64,000 nucleotides of DNA from Argentina anserina. Taxonomy: Eukaryota > Streptophyta > Magnoliopsida > Rosales > Rosaceae. The stretch's first letter is position 1, and every line of letters starts with the position of its first letter. This document shows, one piece after another, positions 1 to 11,937 of this stretch. Both the position numbers and the translations under genes were made by a program. The stretch is taken from the NCBI RefSeq assembly GCF_933775445.1, contig NC_065876.1:8060001-8124000 (forward strand). Direction: 5' to 3'. Under the pieces are notes generated by a model. The model saw only the letters and a list, made by a program, of their open reading frames with translations, did no database searches and was not told where the DNA came from.

Positions 1-3000
1 AGAGCAATCAAAACATCCATATTAGCCGAACCATGGCGCAATGCTTTGTAAGATCCAATGTAGAATCTCCTGCCTATGATGAACTGCACTGGAGTGGACA
101 ACTCCCACCTTATAATCTGACCAACATTCAGCTTATTCACAATTTTAGCATCCAACAACTTCTTGATTCCAGGGATATACATCAAGACCATGGAGGTTAA
201 AAACACAGGAATTGTGAAAATCAAACTCCACAAAAATAATTTATAGTATTGGTTGATTTCTCTCTGTCTATGAGTGTCCTTCTCTCCTTCAGGATATACC
301 ATTGCTTTAAAATGTGCAGACCCTGACGACTCAATGATTTCGATGAAGGTTCTTGGTCCCACGATATCTGATCTATAAGAAACTGAAATCTTGTTGAGTT
401 CAGGAAATGTCTCTATGTCTTGGACGCCAGGAAGTCCTTCAAGAGTTTTTTCTATTGCTCTGATCGACTGTCCTACCTTAATACCATCAACTTTAAGCTC
501 TATCTTGCTAATGTCTTCCCCTACACTGATAATTTTGGCTTCGAATCCGGTGATCTCTATTGTTTCCAATAGCTGATGGGAGGTAACAATGCTTGGGTCA
601 TAATGAACCTCTGCTTCTTCAGTTGCTAAGGCCACCTGAGCTCCTTGCACTCCATGAATTGCTTGCAGAGCTGATTCAACAGTGGTGGAGCAAGATGTGC
701 AAGTCATTCCACTAATGCTTATTCTGCATACTTGCCTGGTTATGTCATTTGTCTCCTGCTTAATCAGTTTGGCTTCAAACCCAGCATCTCCAATAGCCTC
801 ACATATTTTGTCCTCCTACATATGACAGGCTTGAAACATTAGGCTCAGGATTAAAACTACAGTAAATATCTTTCATTTCTTTGGTATGGTGGAGAAATTT
901 GTATATGTATTTGATAGGGATCGATCAACATGGTATCTTAAAGGTTTTCTAAGCTAATAGGCCAATTCACACTAAGCGGCCGGACTATGTCATAACACTC
1001 CCTTCCCCATCACCACTAAAAAATATGTTGGAATTTAAATCCAACCAATGTCGGTAGCTTTCGAACTTGAGTATGGGTTTCACATCTAGCTTTTTACTAA
1101 CTCGACCACCTGTGTGTTAGAGAGTTCTATGTGTGTGAGAGAGATATTATGGTTCACTTCCAGAGTTCCATCCATATGGCCTAGGCATGGCATAGCGTTT
1201 CTTACAGAGCAAACAAACATTAATTTGGGTTTAATAGACAATATAAATTTTAGACCACTTCAACAATTACCAACTGACTCGATATATGTGATACTGATCG
1301 ATACAAGTAGCATTGGCTCATCTCAGTCCTCATTTCTTGAGAGTAGGAACTCAAGTGAGTGTATTTGGCTCAAGGATCCACATTTATTAGTTCAAATTGG
1401 TCATCTACATGTATGTTTTATGGCATCTATTTTCACACATAATTTCCTATGGAGTAAAGAGACATAAGAGAAATTTTAAATACACTTCACTAATCTCTTA
1501 ATACACACTCTTACTTAATACACTACCAACTTCATTATTATTATTTTACTAAATACACATCTCAAAGTGCCGAAAATACTCTTATTCTAAAAAAATCATT
1601 AATTAATCATATTATTTAATATAACTATTATATATCTAGTTTTTAAAAAAAATTATTTTCAAATTATACTTTCTATTAGTTTTGGACTTTTGGCTAGCTA
1701 TAAACTTCATTATATATTGAAATGATCATTGTGAATCGATAATTAAATGGAGAACGGTTGTTGTTATAACTCCAACATCAATCTACGTTGAACAAAAACA
1801 TGTATCAAGTTACTCAACATGACGTGCAATTATACAATTGGAAAACTAAGAATTGTTACGATGAAAATATATAATAACAACTAATATGGTTCTAATAAGT
1901 TAGCTACGTTTCCAACAATTCAATCATCACCAAGATGTATTGTCGTCCGAGAAAATGACGTATTTTCTACGCCTAGGTCTAGGTATTGCACAATTTTTTT
2001 TCTTTCTTATAATATATGTTTATATTAGTTATTTAACTTATTTATATATCTGATTTGATAAAAAAAAATAGAAGCGTGTATAAAGAAGTTAATAGAGTGT
2101 ATATAAAATTTCTCGAGACATAATTGTACCTTTCATTCAAAAAAAAAGGGACATAATTGTAGTAAATGGTAAATGTTGACATTTAATCTTGCAGCAAAAT
2201 GTCGCTCTCCTCTCGCGAAACCCTACGAGCACTCCCTGATGGCGGCATCTCAACAAATCGATTGCCTCTTGCCAACGAATCTTGGACAGGAGAGGGAGAC
2301 ATCATCTCTTTCTCTTCTCTACTCCCTATCGGCCGAGTTGGGGGCCGTGGTGGTGCGGTTCTTCCTATTGGCCTTTTCATGGTTGTTCTACTCTCACTCG
2401 GTTGGGATGCGGGCTCTATGTGTACCAATATTTTGGATCCGCTCTTGTTCTCGGGCATCGATGACGGGATCTGGGGGCCGGAAGCTGGTGGTTTGAAGTT
2501 GGCTTTGGATTATGGTTTTGGGTTTGGCTATGGCATAGGCAGTGCTACTTTGGGGCCTATGTTATTGGGTCTCAGATCTAAGTTTGTGAGGTCTGCGTGG
2601 AATCCTGGTGTGAGATTTGTGGGTGTTATGCTTTCCAGCGGTGATGGTGGTTCGCCAGTGGACAGTGGTGCTACTGATCAATCTGGTGGGTGCTCAAATC
2701 TTCTGCAGCCTATGGGACTCCATATTGGACTGTTAGTAAATGTGGACTTTGCTTTGCATCCGAGTGCTGCTCAATTTGGGGCTATTTCTGGGCACAGGTG
2801 GTGGAGGAATCTATCCACGTTTGTACTGTAACAGTGACTGACATTGATATGGTTACAAAAGCAGCAAAGATGGTGGACCCTTGATTTGAATCCATTTGGG
2901 TACCATGCTAGTGATTTTAGTTGTTCTTTTTTAATTATGTTTCTAATTTTTCTATCATTATATGTTCTTGCGCTTCATTGATTTAAGAGGTGGGTATATT

Positions 3001-4247
3001 TTAGGTTTGTGAGTCTAGTTGCATAGACTGGATTTAGAAGTCTTTGGAGATTGCTCTTAATGTCAGCCTTCGGGTGAGTTGTCTCTTATACTGCTTGCTG
3101 AGCTTAATATACCATGACTAACGATTCAAAAAAAATGGTGACATTTATCATCGACACTCATTTGATGATCGATATCTAACTTAGTATTCTACATGACTAT
3201 AATTTGAACCAAATAATTTGATTCTTAATATTGGGGATCATGAGTTCATGACATTATTTGATTTACCATATACTTTTGCAGCTGTGTAGTATCAGCTTGC
3301 CAAATGAATAGCTAGTATGAATTACGAAATAGACTTGCCCGTAAATACTAAGCAACAATATCCTTTTCGATTTTCGTATTCCCTTTAAGCTAGTCTGGTA
3401 CGCAACGACAACCTTACTTTATAGAGCTAATTAAAGTGCCTAAATGGTGCGTGTTGTGCTTTTATATCAAGAATTCAAGATAAGTCTGGTCAAAAGGTAA
3501 GTCATATAGCTTTCAAAACTAATCAAGTTAATTTCAAGGATGAAGGATATATGATTTGTTTTCATTGAACCTGCAGCCATTTAGGGAGTGAGATATCTGA
3601 AGCTGTGTGCCAGTTTCTTTTGAGTTCATATATTTCTTCTCTTATTTTTCCAACTCTTAGACTTATTTCTTCTTCTGATGAGTGAAGCAGGAACCTTTCC
3701 CAATTACGACAAGCTTAATTAGTTGATTAAAATTATCTACAAATTCCTACTCTTTGGATTAAACAAGATTATGATAGCCGTGTGACATGATCCCATAATC
3801 TGAGAGTTCGTAATGATAATAGTCCCTAAATGCCAGAGTTATCATTATAAATGACCAAGAGGTAGTACTCCTTCAACCACCCTTTCAGTCGACAGAAAAA
3901 AAAACGACGTTCTGAAATGAATTTTCCGATCAAAACTACCAAGCAAAAGAAAAACTAATTAAACTCACATTGACGAAGCTGGGATAGTACAGTACGAGGG
4001 CTGTGTTATTCAACACGTCTACGGCGGCCTCTTGAATCCCCGGGAGCCGCTTCACTGCCTTCTCCACAGACCCGGCACAGGCAGCACATGTCATTCCAAC
4101 CACAGAGAACAAGGCCTTCACCTCAGAACCCTTAGCCTTCCTCATCGCTTCCGGAGACGTGCCTTTCGGGTGTCGAGGCATCGAGGGGTAGTGTGGTGGT
4201 GTCCCGGGTGACATGCCACCCCTGCAATCCCTGCAAATGCAACTCAT
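1..4247 (-). CDS. HMA5: HMA5-type copper-transporting P1B-ATPase, second tandem copy (3' part outside window)
   Basis: Heavy-metal ATPase that moves Cu(+) across a membrane; Arabidopsis HMA5 acts in root copper detoxification. Two exons are visible on the minus strand: exon 1 at 3969-4247 (93 codons) and exon 2 from 815 down to the window edge. Exon 1 carries the first metal-binding motif (GMTCAACAGS). Exon 2 carries a second (GMTCTSCSTT), a third domain with the Cys pair lost, then the first membrane segments ([17 protein letters not shown]) and the conserved stretch [12 protein letters not shown]. The frame is open through both exons and both splice sites are canonical, in phase 0, as in the paralogue at 11938-17429. 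The phosphorylation and ATP-binding domains lie outside the window, so function of the whole gene cannot be judged. The roughly 3.15-kb intron 1 holds two transposon insertions. The Met chosen at 4247 gives a shorter leader than the paralogue has; an upstream start was not found. Confidence 0.9.
1468..2114. mobile_element. Mutator-like MITE in HMA5 intron 1
   Basis: A 647-bp element with imperfect inverted ends of about 45 bp (GAGAAATTTTAAATACAC at the left, matched by the reverse complement of GTATATAAAATTTCTC at the right). It is flanked by a perfect 9-bp duplication GAGACATAA at 1459-1467 and 2115-2123. A 9-bp duplication with long AT-rich ends points to a Mutator-type non-autonomous element. 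There is no coding capacity. It lies in the first intron of the partial copper ATPase. Confidence 0.75.
2117..2161 (+). repeat. 12-bp direct repeat bracketing a short A-run
   Basis: GACATAATTGTA occurs at 2117-2128 and 2150-2161, separated by about 21 bp ending in nine A residues. This may be a remnant of a severely truncated retroposon insertion, or simple slippage next to the MITE end. Confidence 0.4.
2186..3132 (+). mobile_element. Poly(A) retroposon in HMA5 intron 1
   Basis: About 950 bp ending in an A-run (just before 3133) and flanked by 15-bp copies of AAATGNTGACATTTA at 2171-2185 and 3133-3147 with one mismatch. Poly(A) plus a long target duplication is the mark of LINE-machinery retroposition. 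It lies antisense to the ATPase gene. A G/W-rich frame (2199-2831, 210 codons) is open, but I recognise no ORF1, endonuclease or reverse-transcriptase motif, so it is either a 5'-truncated LINE or a non-autonomous or processed copy of something else. No known gene is recognised in it. Confidence 0.7.
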
Positions 4248-7200
4248 GAATGATTTGAAGTCTCTCTGTGCAAGCTTTGAGGCTTTTTGTTTGTCTGGCT
4301 GTTATGATCGATATATGCTTTTCTTTTCTGGGACAGTTGCTGCTATATATAAAGGGGGACTGAGTGAGCTAGGCAGGCATATACGATATGGAGTATGCAC
4401 TCGAGTAAAGCATGATATGAAATTTTTTAATTGTTTTTATCGAGTGGAAAGTGTCTCATACTGTCTGCACAAATGAAGGGTGAAAATTAGGTTAAATTTG
4501 AGTGGAAAATGAGGTCCTACCACTACTAGGATTATATACCTTTGTGCAGTTTTTTTTTATACAAAAATGGTGGACCGGTGTCCGGCGGAGAGCAAATATG
4601 GTACCTGCACTTTTACATAGTGTTTTTCGGATGATCTAACTAGCGACATCTTATTACCAGGAATATGGCATCAACAATCACCCAACATTTAAGTACAATT
4701 TCTTACCGTTAAACCAAACATTATGGATACTTTTGTGTCGTTTCTTATGTAAAAACTTGAAAAGAAAACATGGACAATCAGATATGATTATATATGTGCA
4801 TTAATTTAAAGTCTAATAGACGCATAAATCAAATGTTTATGCGTCTACTAGACTTTAAACTAATGCACATATATAATCATATTTGATTGTTCATGTTTTC
4901 TTAATTGATTGATAACCTAAACTTGCTAAATTGGCTTAGATAATACCGTGCTTACATCAGAAGATTAATTTATATCTCTACATTTATTTTTGAGTTATTT
5001 CGATGGTGATTATTATGGAAAATGATCATTTTTCAACTAGATATATTGATATTGTAAACGCACATATCGGTATGTGCCACATTCACTCCATAAAAAACAA
5101 TTTTCTTGACAATTTTTCTAATCAAAACTATTGCCGCCCAATTAACCTAGAGAGAGCATTCCTAGTATCATATTCAAATATATTTGTTATAAAGTCAATG
5201 TTCTCTATTCTCAACGGTGGCAAAAAAAAATGGTTATAGATAATGTACTTCAACTACGGTTAAGACGTGGCCACTCATCATCTCAAACTATTTGATGAGG
5301 CCCTATTGGTCGAAACCTAGCTAGTTGTAACTTATATATAACACAAGCTTTCTTTGATAACTCTTACGTATTCACATGACATATGTGTACATATGTATTA
5401 TATGTATAATTGTATATACGTATCAGTTTGCATTTTTTAAGCTTTCGGCATGTTCTAGTTAATGAGGCTTCTGTACCTCTAATTAGGTAGCTCTATGCTC
5501 ATATATGTGTATATAACACCAAAATTTGCTGCACCGGCTCTCCACCAGTAAGTTAATTAGTACGTAACCAGCTACCCACGAATATTCTTGTAATCTAGAG
5601 AGCTTTTAAGCTTTAACAGTAATTGTGTTTCAATAGTAATAGTTCCTTTTTTTGTTTTGGCTTATTAGTAAGTAAAACGAAGATCGAACAAATAAAAGGA
5701 AAATGCACTCTTTAGTTCCAATGAAGAGCCACTTCTGTAGAATATCTATGGATAATACGTGATGCTTTTAACTAATTAGTTTTATCACAAAACCACTCCA
5801 ACTTCATGTAAAGTCAATAAGAATCTAATATCAGAATAGAAATACACGTAAGTAGCTAGAAAAATAATCATCTAAATAGTAATTTGTCATTTGTGTTATA
5901 TTTGAGTTTGGATCGATTACTTGTTTAGAACACAAAACTAGTTTGCATTATCATTTTAGGTCTTCGTAATCTACTGAATATTGTAATATGAACTCTCTGT
6001 AGCTATCAGTACGTACAGTTCTAACAGTTTGCGTGCGAGTGTATAATAAATACTAGGGGAATATCCGAATGTAAATTAAAATTGGTTTTGATATAGATCA
6101 GTGATGACGAAACTTTCAGGTAATCAACTATTACTGTTAAAGTGTTTAGTGATATAACAATATTGAGCAAGTATATCGTATTCATGGGCATTGGATCACT
6201 CATCCATGGAGAATTGCACCACATGCAGTATTAAATCCCAGTCCAAGTCAGAAGAAGCTTATTATAGGTGTTTCTTCATAAACTTGCATTGGCAAAAGCT
6301 TGTTATAAGTAACTTGAATTCCTCTTGATTCACTAGCTGAAGTTTTATTTGTCAATAATACTCAATATCCTGCACTTCAATCATTTGAACTACTCTATTT
6401 TTTTTTTAAATGTTGTATTCTGAGTTTGATTGGTAGAAAGCAATCGCATTCATATGGCTCAAGTAATCCAAAATAACTGAAGATAACAGAAGGCCGGGCT
6501 TTCATAATGCTATGTCTGTGGGTGATACACGACATTTGCTTCTTCATGGATAATTAGTTCGTTTCATTCGATGGTTTACACGTACACGTTTCTGTCTTCA
6601 TTTCAACTTTCAGCTAGTTGACTCTCGATCTCTGCTTTTTATCTATTAGGTTTACAAAGAAAAACGCATTTCCATTTTGATAATGCTATGCTGCCTCATA
6701 AGTTCTTTTTTTGCTAATGCTATGTTGCCTCAGTTTCTTGGAATGTTGGGGAAATTTGTACGTATTTGAGATCTCAGTTCAATGTTGTGGAGAACATAAT
6801 GTTTGTGGAAAGGTTTGTCTTTTTAGAGACTTTTGTCCACATTACAAAACTATCGCAAAGAGTTGATTTCATTCTTTATGGAGGATTTACCAAAATTTTG
6901 TCTTAGACCCTATTCTGAGGGCATTTGTCAACAAACATTCGTCACTAATGTACATTTTACCACGAAATGGCCGTTGTTTAAAATAGTGTCTCTTCTTTAA
7001 ATTTCTTCTTCTTTAGGGGCTTTTTCTGTGATAAGGTAAAATGTTTGACATCTACCACAAGATGTTGCCATTATATGGATGAGGTTTTCATCGGAAATAA
7101 TTGGTACTTCTCACTCATCAGAAATAGTTCGTAGTTCCATTATGCATCAATCAAGAAATGTAAAATGCCCGGGCCAGCGGTGATGGGTTTCAGGCTTTCA

Positions 7201-7266
7201 GCCTAAGGCTGCACCTCAACCCACAATTAGTAACCCCCAAACTTCATTCAAACATGTATATACACC
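4248..7266. other. Intergenic spacer upstream of the partial HMA5 gene
   Basis: AT-rich sequence between the start of the partial copper ATPase (minus strand) and the Copia insertion. It presumably contains the ATPase promoter, although no element can be assigned with confidence. Apart from the hairpin at 4762-4902 I see no gene, RNA gene or long repeat. The short open frames here lack family similarity. Confidence 0.6.
4762..4902. repeat. Near-perfect 141-bp hairpin (67-bp arms, 7-nt loop)
   Basis: Bases 4762-4828 pair with 4836-4902 with only four non-Watson-Crick positions (two could be G-U pairs in RNA) around loop TCAAATG. The centre reads CGCATAAA-loop-TTTATGCG. Possible flanking TTGA repeats are too short to prove transposition. 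It could be a foldback MITE or a young small-RNA-generating hairpin. It sits about 510-660 bp upstream of the partial HMA5 start codon. Confidence 0.8.
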
Positions 7267-7271
7267 ACATG

Positions 7272-7432
7272 TGTTGGCGTGAATTAAGGCCCGTGATTCA
7301 CGCGGAGGAATTTAGAGAAGATAGTGGAGGAATTTAGGGAAGATAGTTGTTTTTTTTATTATATATAGGATATCATGTATAGATCGATTGATGTAGTAGT
7401 GTAATTCAAGTTGTGTAAAACACTTTTCCTCT
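7272..7432 (+). repeat. Copia 5' LTR
   Basis: Begins TGTTGGCGTGAATTAAGG and ends in TTTTCCTCT directly before the primer-binding site. It aligns along its length with the 3' LTR, with a few substitutions plus one indel of roughly 10 bp, which shows an insertion that is not brand new. Confidence 0.9.
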
Positions 7433-7444
7433 TGGTATCAGAGC
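7433..7444 (+). other. Primer-binding site (tRNA-iMet type)
   Basis: TGGTATCAGAGC follows the 5' LTR without a gap. This is the classic plant Copia primer site complementary to initiator methionine tRNA. Confidence 0.9.
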
Positions 7445-8259
7445 ACTGCTCTGTTATTTCCTGGGTTCGTTTTTTTGTTGTTGTTGCAGTTTGTTTTCCG
7501 GTGGGTGAACTAGAGGAAGCTAAGCTTGCTGTCACCCTCCTTGGAGCTCGGTTCGGCGACGTCAGCAAGTCGGTTTCTTCCCCGGGCTAAAGCTGAAGGT
7601 CGCGGTTTCTTCCCCGACGTGCTCCTCCTTGCGGGTCTCATCCGCACCATCCGCAACAACACCCTCGGCGCCGACCACGTGTACCGGCGTAGGTGACGAG
7701 TCCGGCCACAACCTTGTCGGGCTCAAGCAGAACTCGATCCAGATCGACTGCTCCGATCTCCTCGCCGCCTCAAGCTCCTCCTCGCGCCGGTGACATTTCG
7801 CTCCACCCGAGCTCGCCTCTCATTTCCGCCGCTGCCAACGTTCCACCGGCGCTATCTCCATCCTCCACCAGAGCCACCGCGTCGAGCCCTACTCCTCTCC
7901 ACCAGCGCCGCCACATCAAGCCGCTGCATTCGCCGGTGAAATCCGCACTGCCGTTTTTTCCGGATTCGGATCCGACACGACCGATCCGGCCCAGAATCGA
8001 CCCGTCTGCCCGGCCCATCACTGCCCGGCACATACCTGCTCGGCCCATACCTGCCCGGCCCATACCTGCCCGGCCCATACCTGCCCGGCCCATACCCGAC
8101 CCGGCCCTTACCCGACCCGGATCTTACCCGACCCGGATTGGTATTCTTGATTGTCAGTGTACGTTCACCGACGGTGTCCGTGCACCCAAGGCAGATTTTT
8201 TATCAGTTTTTTTTTATAATTCCGCTGTCTAATTCCTGATCCTTTCAAATTCCTTTTCA
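7445..8259 (+). other. GC-rich Copia leader with 15-bp tandem repeats; gag absent
   Basis: About 800 bp between the primer site and the first pol codons, much richer in GC than the rest of the element. A Pro/Ser/Ala-rich frame (7693-8232) is open but matches no gag domain. At about 8025-8125 a 15-bp unit CCGGCCCATACCTGC repeats four to five times, encoding ARPIP repeats. A normal Copia gag with a CCHC knuckle should lie here or just downstream; none is seen. Confidence 0.7.
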
Positions 8260-11200
8260 ATGGGTTCTGAAGACGCAACTGCAGTTCCGAAATTTGAAGT
8301 ATCTGTCAAAATTGGTATGGCTTTAAATATCTCTAACTTTGTTGGTTTTGATACATGGATTATTGATTCGGGTGTGTCTGATCATATGACGTATGACAAA
8401 TCTTATTTTACCATATTGTCTCCTCCACCAGTATCCTATGTTACTAATGCTAATGGTGAGGCATTTCCCGTATTAGGACAAGGGTCCGTTCGTATTACTC
8501 CCACAATAGAGCTTCACAATGTGCTCTATGTACCTGCTTTATCTCATCATTTGATATATGTTCCCCAATTGAACGCTGACGCTAAGTGCTCTGTGACATT
8601 TTTTCCTATGTATGTGATATTTCAGGATCTTCTCACCGGAGAGTTAATTGGTCGGGGGTATTTAAGGGGTCGGTTGTTTCATCTGGATTAGACATATGCG
8701 GGGGAGAAACCAGGGGCACAGTCTCGGATCGCTTTAGTCTCCACTTCTGACAAGTTAAGTGAAATTTGGTTATTGCATCGTCGCTTAGGGCATCCATCTT
8801 TTACTGTTATGAAAAAATCTATGCCATCTTTATTCATTAGTGTGGATGAGTCACTTTTACATTGTGAAATATGTGTTTTGGGCAAGAGTCATCGATCTAC
8901 TTATTCCCCTAGTACTTCTAATAAACATACTCTTCCTTTTGAATTAATTCATTCTGATGTTTGAGGACCTTCCAAAGAGTCTACTGTGTCTGGGATGCGG
9001 TATTATGTGTCATTTATTGATGATTGCACCCGTCTTTCATGGATTGTTCTCCTCAAAACTAAAGATGAGGTTTTTCCCGCTTTTCAAGCCTTCTATACCA
9101 CTGTCCAAACCCAATATAATGCCACCATTAGAATTCTTCGTTCTGATAATGGGGGGGAATATGTGAATCATGTCTTTCAGGAATTTCTTAATAGGCACGA
9201 AATTGTTCATCAAATAACGTGTCCTTATACACCCGAGCAGAATGGCGTTTCAGAAAGGAAAAATCGTCACTTACTTGAAATGGCTCGGTGTATTCTTTTT
9301 AGTGCCCATATGCCTAAATACCTTTGGGGTGATGCTGTCATCACTTCCGCCCACCTCATTAATCGTCTTCCCTCTCATGTTCTTCAGGGAAAAGTTCCAT
9401 ATGAGGTGCTTGCATCTCATGTCTCCTTACCCTCTTTTCATAATCTTCCTGCCCGTGTTTTCGGTTGTGTTGCTTTTGTCCATCTTCCAAAACACCAGAG
9501 ATCTAAATTGGATGTCTGGGCCGTTAAATGTGTGTTTGTTGGGTATGGTGGATATCAGAAAGGATACCGGTGCTATCATCCGCCTACCGGAAAGTATTAT
9601 GTCACTATGGATGTTACTTTCTTTGAAGACATGAGTTATTTTCCCTCTTCCGATACTACTCTTCAGGGGGAGAATTCATATTTTGAAGAGATGTATCTTG
9701 GAGAGGGGGAGACAAGAAAGCCAAAAGATATGGTGACAGGATCAATTGAGATCACCAATGTGTCCGCTATACAAGCACCACCGGGTGATTCCGGTATAGT
9801 CACTCCAGAGATTCAAGTGCCAGAAGATGACCACACAACTGCCCCTCATGTCTCTCGTACTACTATTTCTACACCTGACCAATTAACTCCTGGTACAGAA
9901 GATCACTCCTCTGAAGTTAGTCATTCTATTGAGACTAATACTAGGGAGGCTAATAGGAGACAATATGTCCTGCCAGATAGGTCTACTCGGGGTCAGCCAA
10001 CAAAGAAATATGAACCTACTTTTCAGGCTAAAACTAAGTACCATGTGGCAAATTTTATGTCTACCAAAAGATTGTCTAAGTCATATGAATCATTTGTGAA
10101 TCAAATATCTACTGTATCAGTACCTAACAAAGTGCAGGATGCATTGAGAGACCCAAAATGGATGAAAGAAATGGAGGAAGAGATGAAAGCATTACAAAAG
10201 AACAATACTTGGGAGCTTGTATCTCCACCACATGGCAAGAAGACTGTGGGATGTCGTTGGGTGTTTACAGTGAAGCACAATCCAGATGGGTCAGTGAGCC
10301 GGTATAAAGCACGCCTAGTAGCAAAAGGGTTCACCCAGACATATGGCATAGACTATGATGAGACATTTGCGCCTGTTGCAAAAATAAACACTATTCAGGT
10401 ATTGCTCTCTCTTGCTGCTAATTTAAACTGGCCACTTAGACAGTTTGATGTTAAAAATGCATTCCTTCATGGAGTACTTATAGAAGAAGTGTACATGGAT
10501 CTTCCGCCGGGGTATGCGGCCGCTTCTCCAAGTAACTTTGTATGCAGATTGATAAAATCTTTGTATGGTCTTAAACAGTCACCTCGTGCTTGGTTTGGAA
10601 GGTTCTCACAATTCATGAGGAGAATTGGCTACAAACAGAGTAATTCAGACCACACATTATTTCTCAGACATCAACAAGGAAAAGTAACAGCTCTAATTAT
10701 ATATGTTGATGATATGGTAGTTACTGGGAACGATACTGTTGAGGTGGATAGATTACAAAAACAGCTAGCCACAGAGTTTGAGATGAAAGACCTAGGTACA
10801 CTCAAGTACTTCTTGGGTATTGAGGTAGCCCGGGGAAGTGATGGTATCTATCTGTGTCAGAGGAAGTACATCCTTGACCTACTAACAGAGACCGGTATGC
10901 TGGATTGCACTCCCATTGATACTCCTATTGAGCAGAACCATCGGTTAGTAGAGTACCCAGATCAAGTGCCCACTGACAAAACTCGTTACCAGAGACTAGT
11001 TGGACGCTTGATTTATTTGTCACATACCAGACCAGATGTTGCTTATGCAGTGAGTGTAGTAAGTCAATTCATGCATAATCCAAGTATGGATCACATGGAT
11101 GCGGTTGTAAGGATTTTGAGGTACTTGAAGTCAGCTCCAGGGAGAGGAGTAATGTTTTCAAATCACAACAATATCCTTGAGGTTTGTGGCTTCACAGATG

Positions 11201-11662
11201 CAGACTGGGCTAGAAATATTACAGATCAAAGGTCCACATCAGGATACTTTACATTTGTTGGGGGTAGTCTTGTTACATGGAAGAGTAAGAAACAAAAAGT
11301 GGTAGCTCGATCTAGTGCTGAAGCAGAATACAGAGGTATGGCTCAGGGAGTGTGTGAATTATTATGGCTTAGACATTTGCTACAAGATTTGGGTATTAAG
11401 CCTAAGTGTACTATGCAGCTGTACTGTGACAACAAGGCAGCTATTGATATTTCCCAGAATCCTGTGCAACATGATCGTACAAAACACGTGGAAGTTGATC
11501 GTCACTTTATAAAGGAGAAACTAGACGCAAAAATCATCAGTTTTCCTTTTGTTCCTACAGAAGAGCAACTTGCAGATATGCTAACAAAATGAGTGTCTAA
11601 AAAGGCCTTTTATGATTCACTTAGCAAGTTAGGCATGGTTAATATGTATGCACCAACTTGAG
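8260..11662 (+). pseudogene. Copia pol polyprotein, three in-frame stops
   Basis: One frame runs from 8260 to the purine tract. In order: protease (WIIDSGVSDHMT, the usual DSGAS being DSGVS), GAG-pre-integrase zinc region (HRRLGHP with a CxxC pair), integrase core (FIDDCTR, SDNGGEY, EQNGVSERKNR), reverse transcriptase (YVDDMVV) and RNase H (CGFTDADWA, AEAEYRGMA, LYCDNKAA, HVEVDRHFI). Stops interrupt it: TAG at about 8689-8691, TGA at about 8962-8964 in place of the usual Trp, and TGA at 11590-11592 in place of the usual Gly after LTK. The longest uninterrupted part is 8986-11592 (868 codons). The first residues (MGSEDATAVPKFEV) look like a gag start joined directly to protease, suggesting an internal deletion. 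This is decayed and non-autonomous. Confidence 0.93.
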
Positions 11663-11668
11663 GGGGAG

Positions 11669-11840
11669 TGTTGGCGTGAATCAAGGCCCGTGATTCACGG
11701 AGTGAATCACGGAGTAATTTAGAGAAGATAGTGGAGGAATTTAGGGAAGATAGTTGCTTTTTTGATTATATACTATATATACATGTATAGATCGATTGAT
11801 GTAGTAGTGTAATTCAATTTGTGTAAAACACTTTTCCTCT
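11669..11840 (+). repeat. Copia 3' LTR
   Basis: Follows the purine tract AGGGGGAG and ends at TTTTCCTCT just before target duplication ACATG. It ends 97 bp short of the stop codon of the minus-strand HMA5 gene, so transcripts of that gene probably run into this LTR in antisense. Confidence 0.9.
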
Positions 11841-11937
11841 ACATGCACACAAAACCAAATTAAACCAAGCAGACTATATTACCACACATGTTTGCTTCAT
11901 CAGCAAAATACTACCTAAGGTTGAAAAAGCCTATTAT

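Larger units (their letters stand above)
7267..11845 (+). mobile_element. Ty1/Copia LTR retrotransposon, defective
   Basis: Complete-ended element: 5' LTR 7272-7432, primer-binding site TGGTATCAGAGC (initiator-Met tRNA type) at 7433-7444, pol 8260-11662, purine tract AGGGGGAG at 11661-11668, 3' LTR 11669-11840, and 5-bp target duplication ACATG at 7267-7271 and 11841-11845. The order protease-integrase-reverse transcriptase-RNase H defines Copia. The LTRs are unusually short (161 and 172 bp) and end in CT instead of the usual CA. The 3' LTR has an extra stretch near its start that makes an inverted GTGATTCAC/GTGAATCAC. Gag is essentially missing and pol carries stops, so it can move only in trans, if at all. 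Confidence 0.95.

Noticed and set aside
2183..2831. Three overlapping plus-strand frames and one minus-strand frame
   Set aside because: They lie within a retroposon flanked by target duplications; no recognised protein family.
8025..8125. CRISPR-like short repeats
   Set aside because: A 15-bp tandem repeat without unique spacers in a plant retrotransposon leader.
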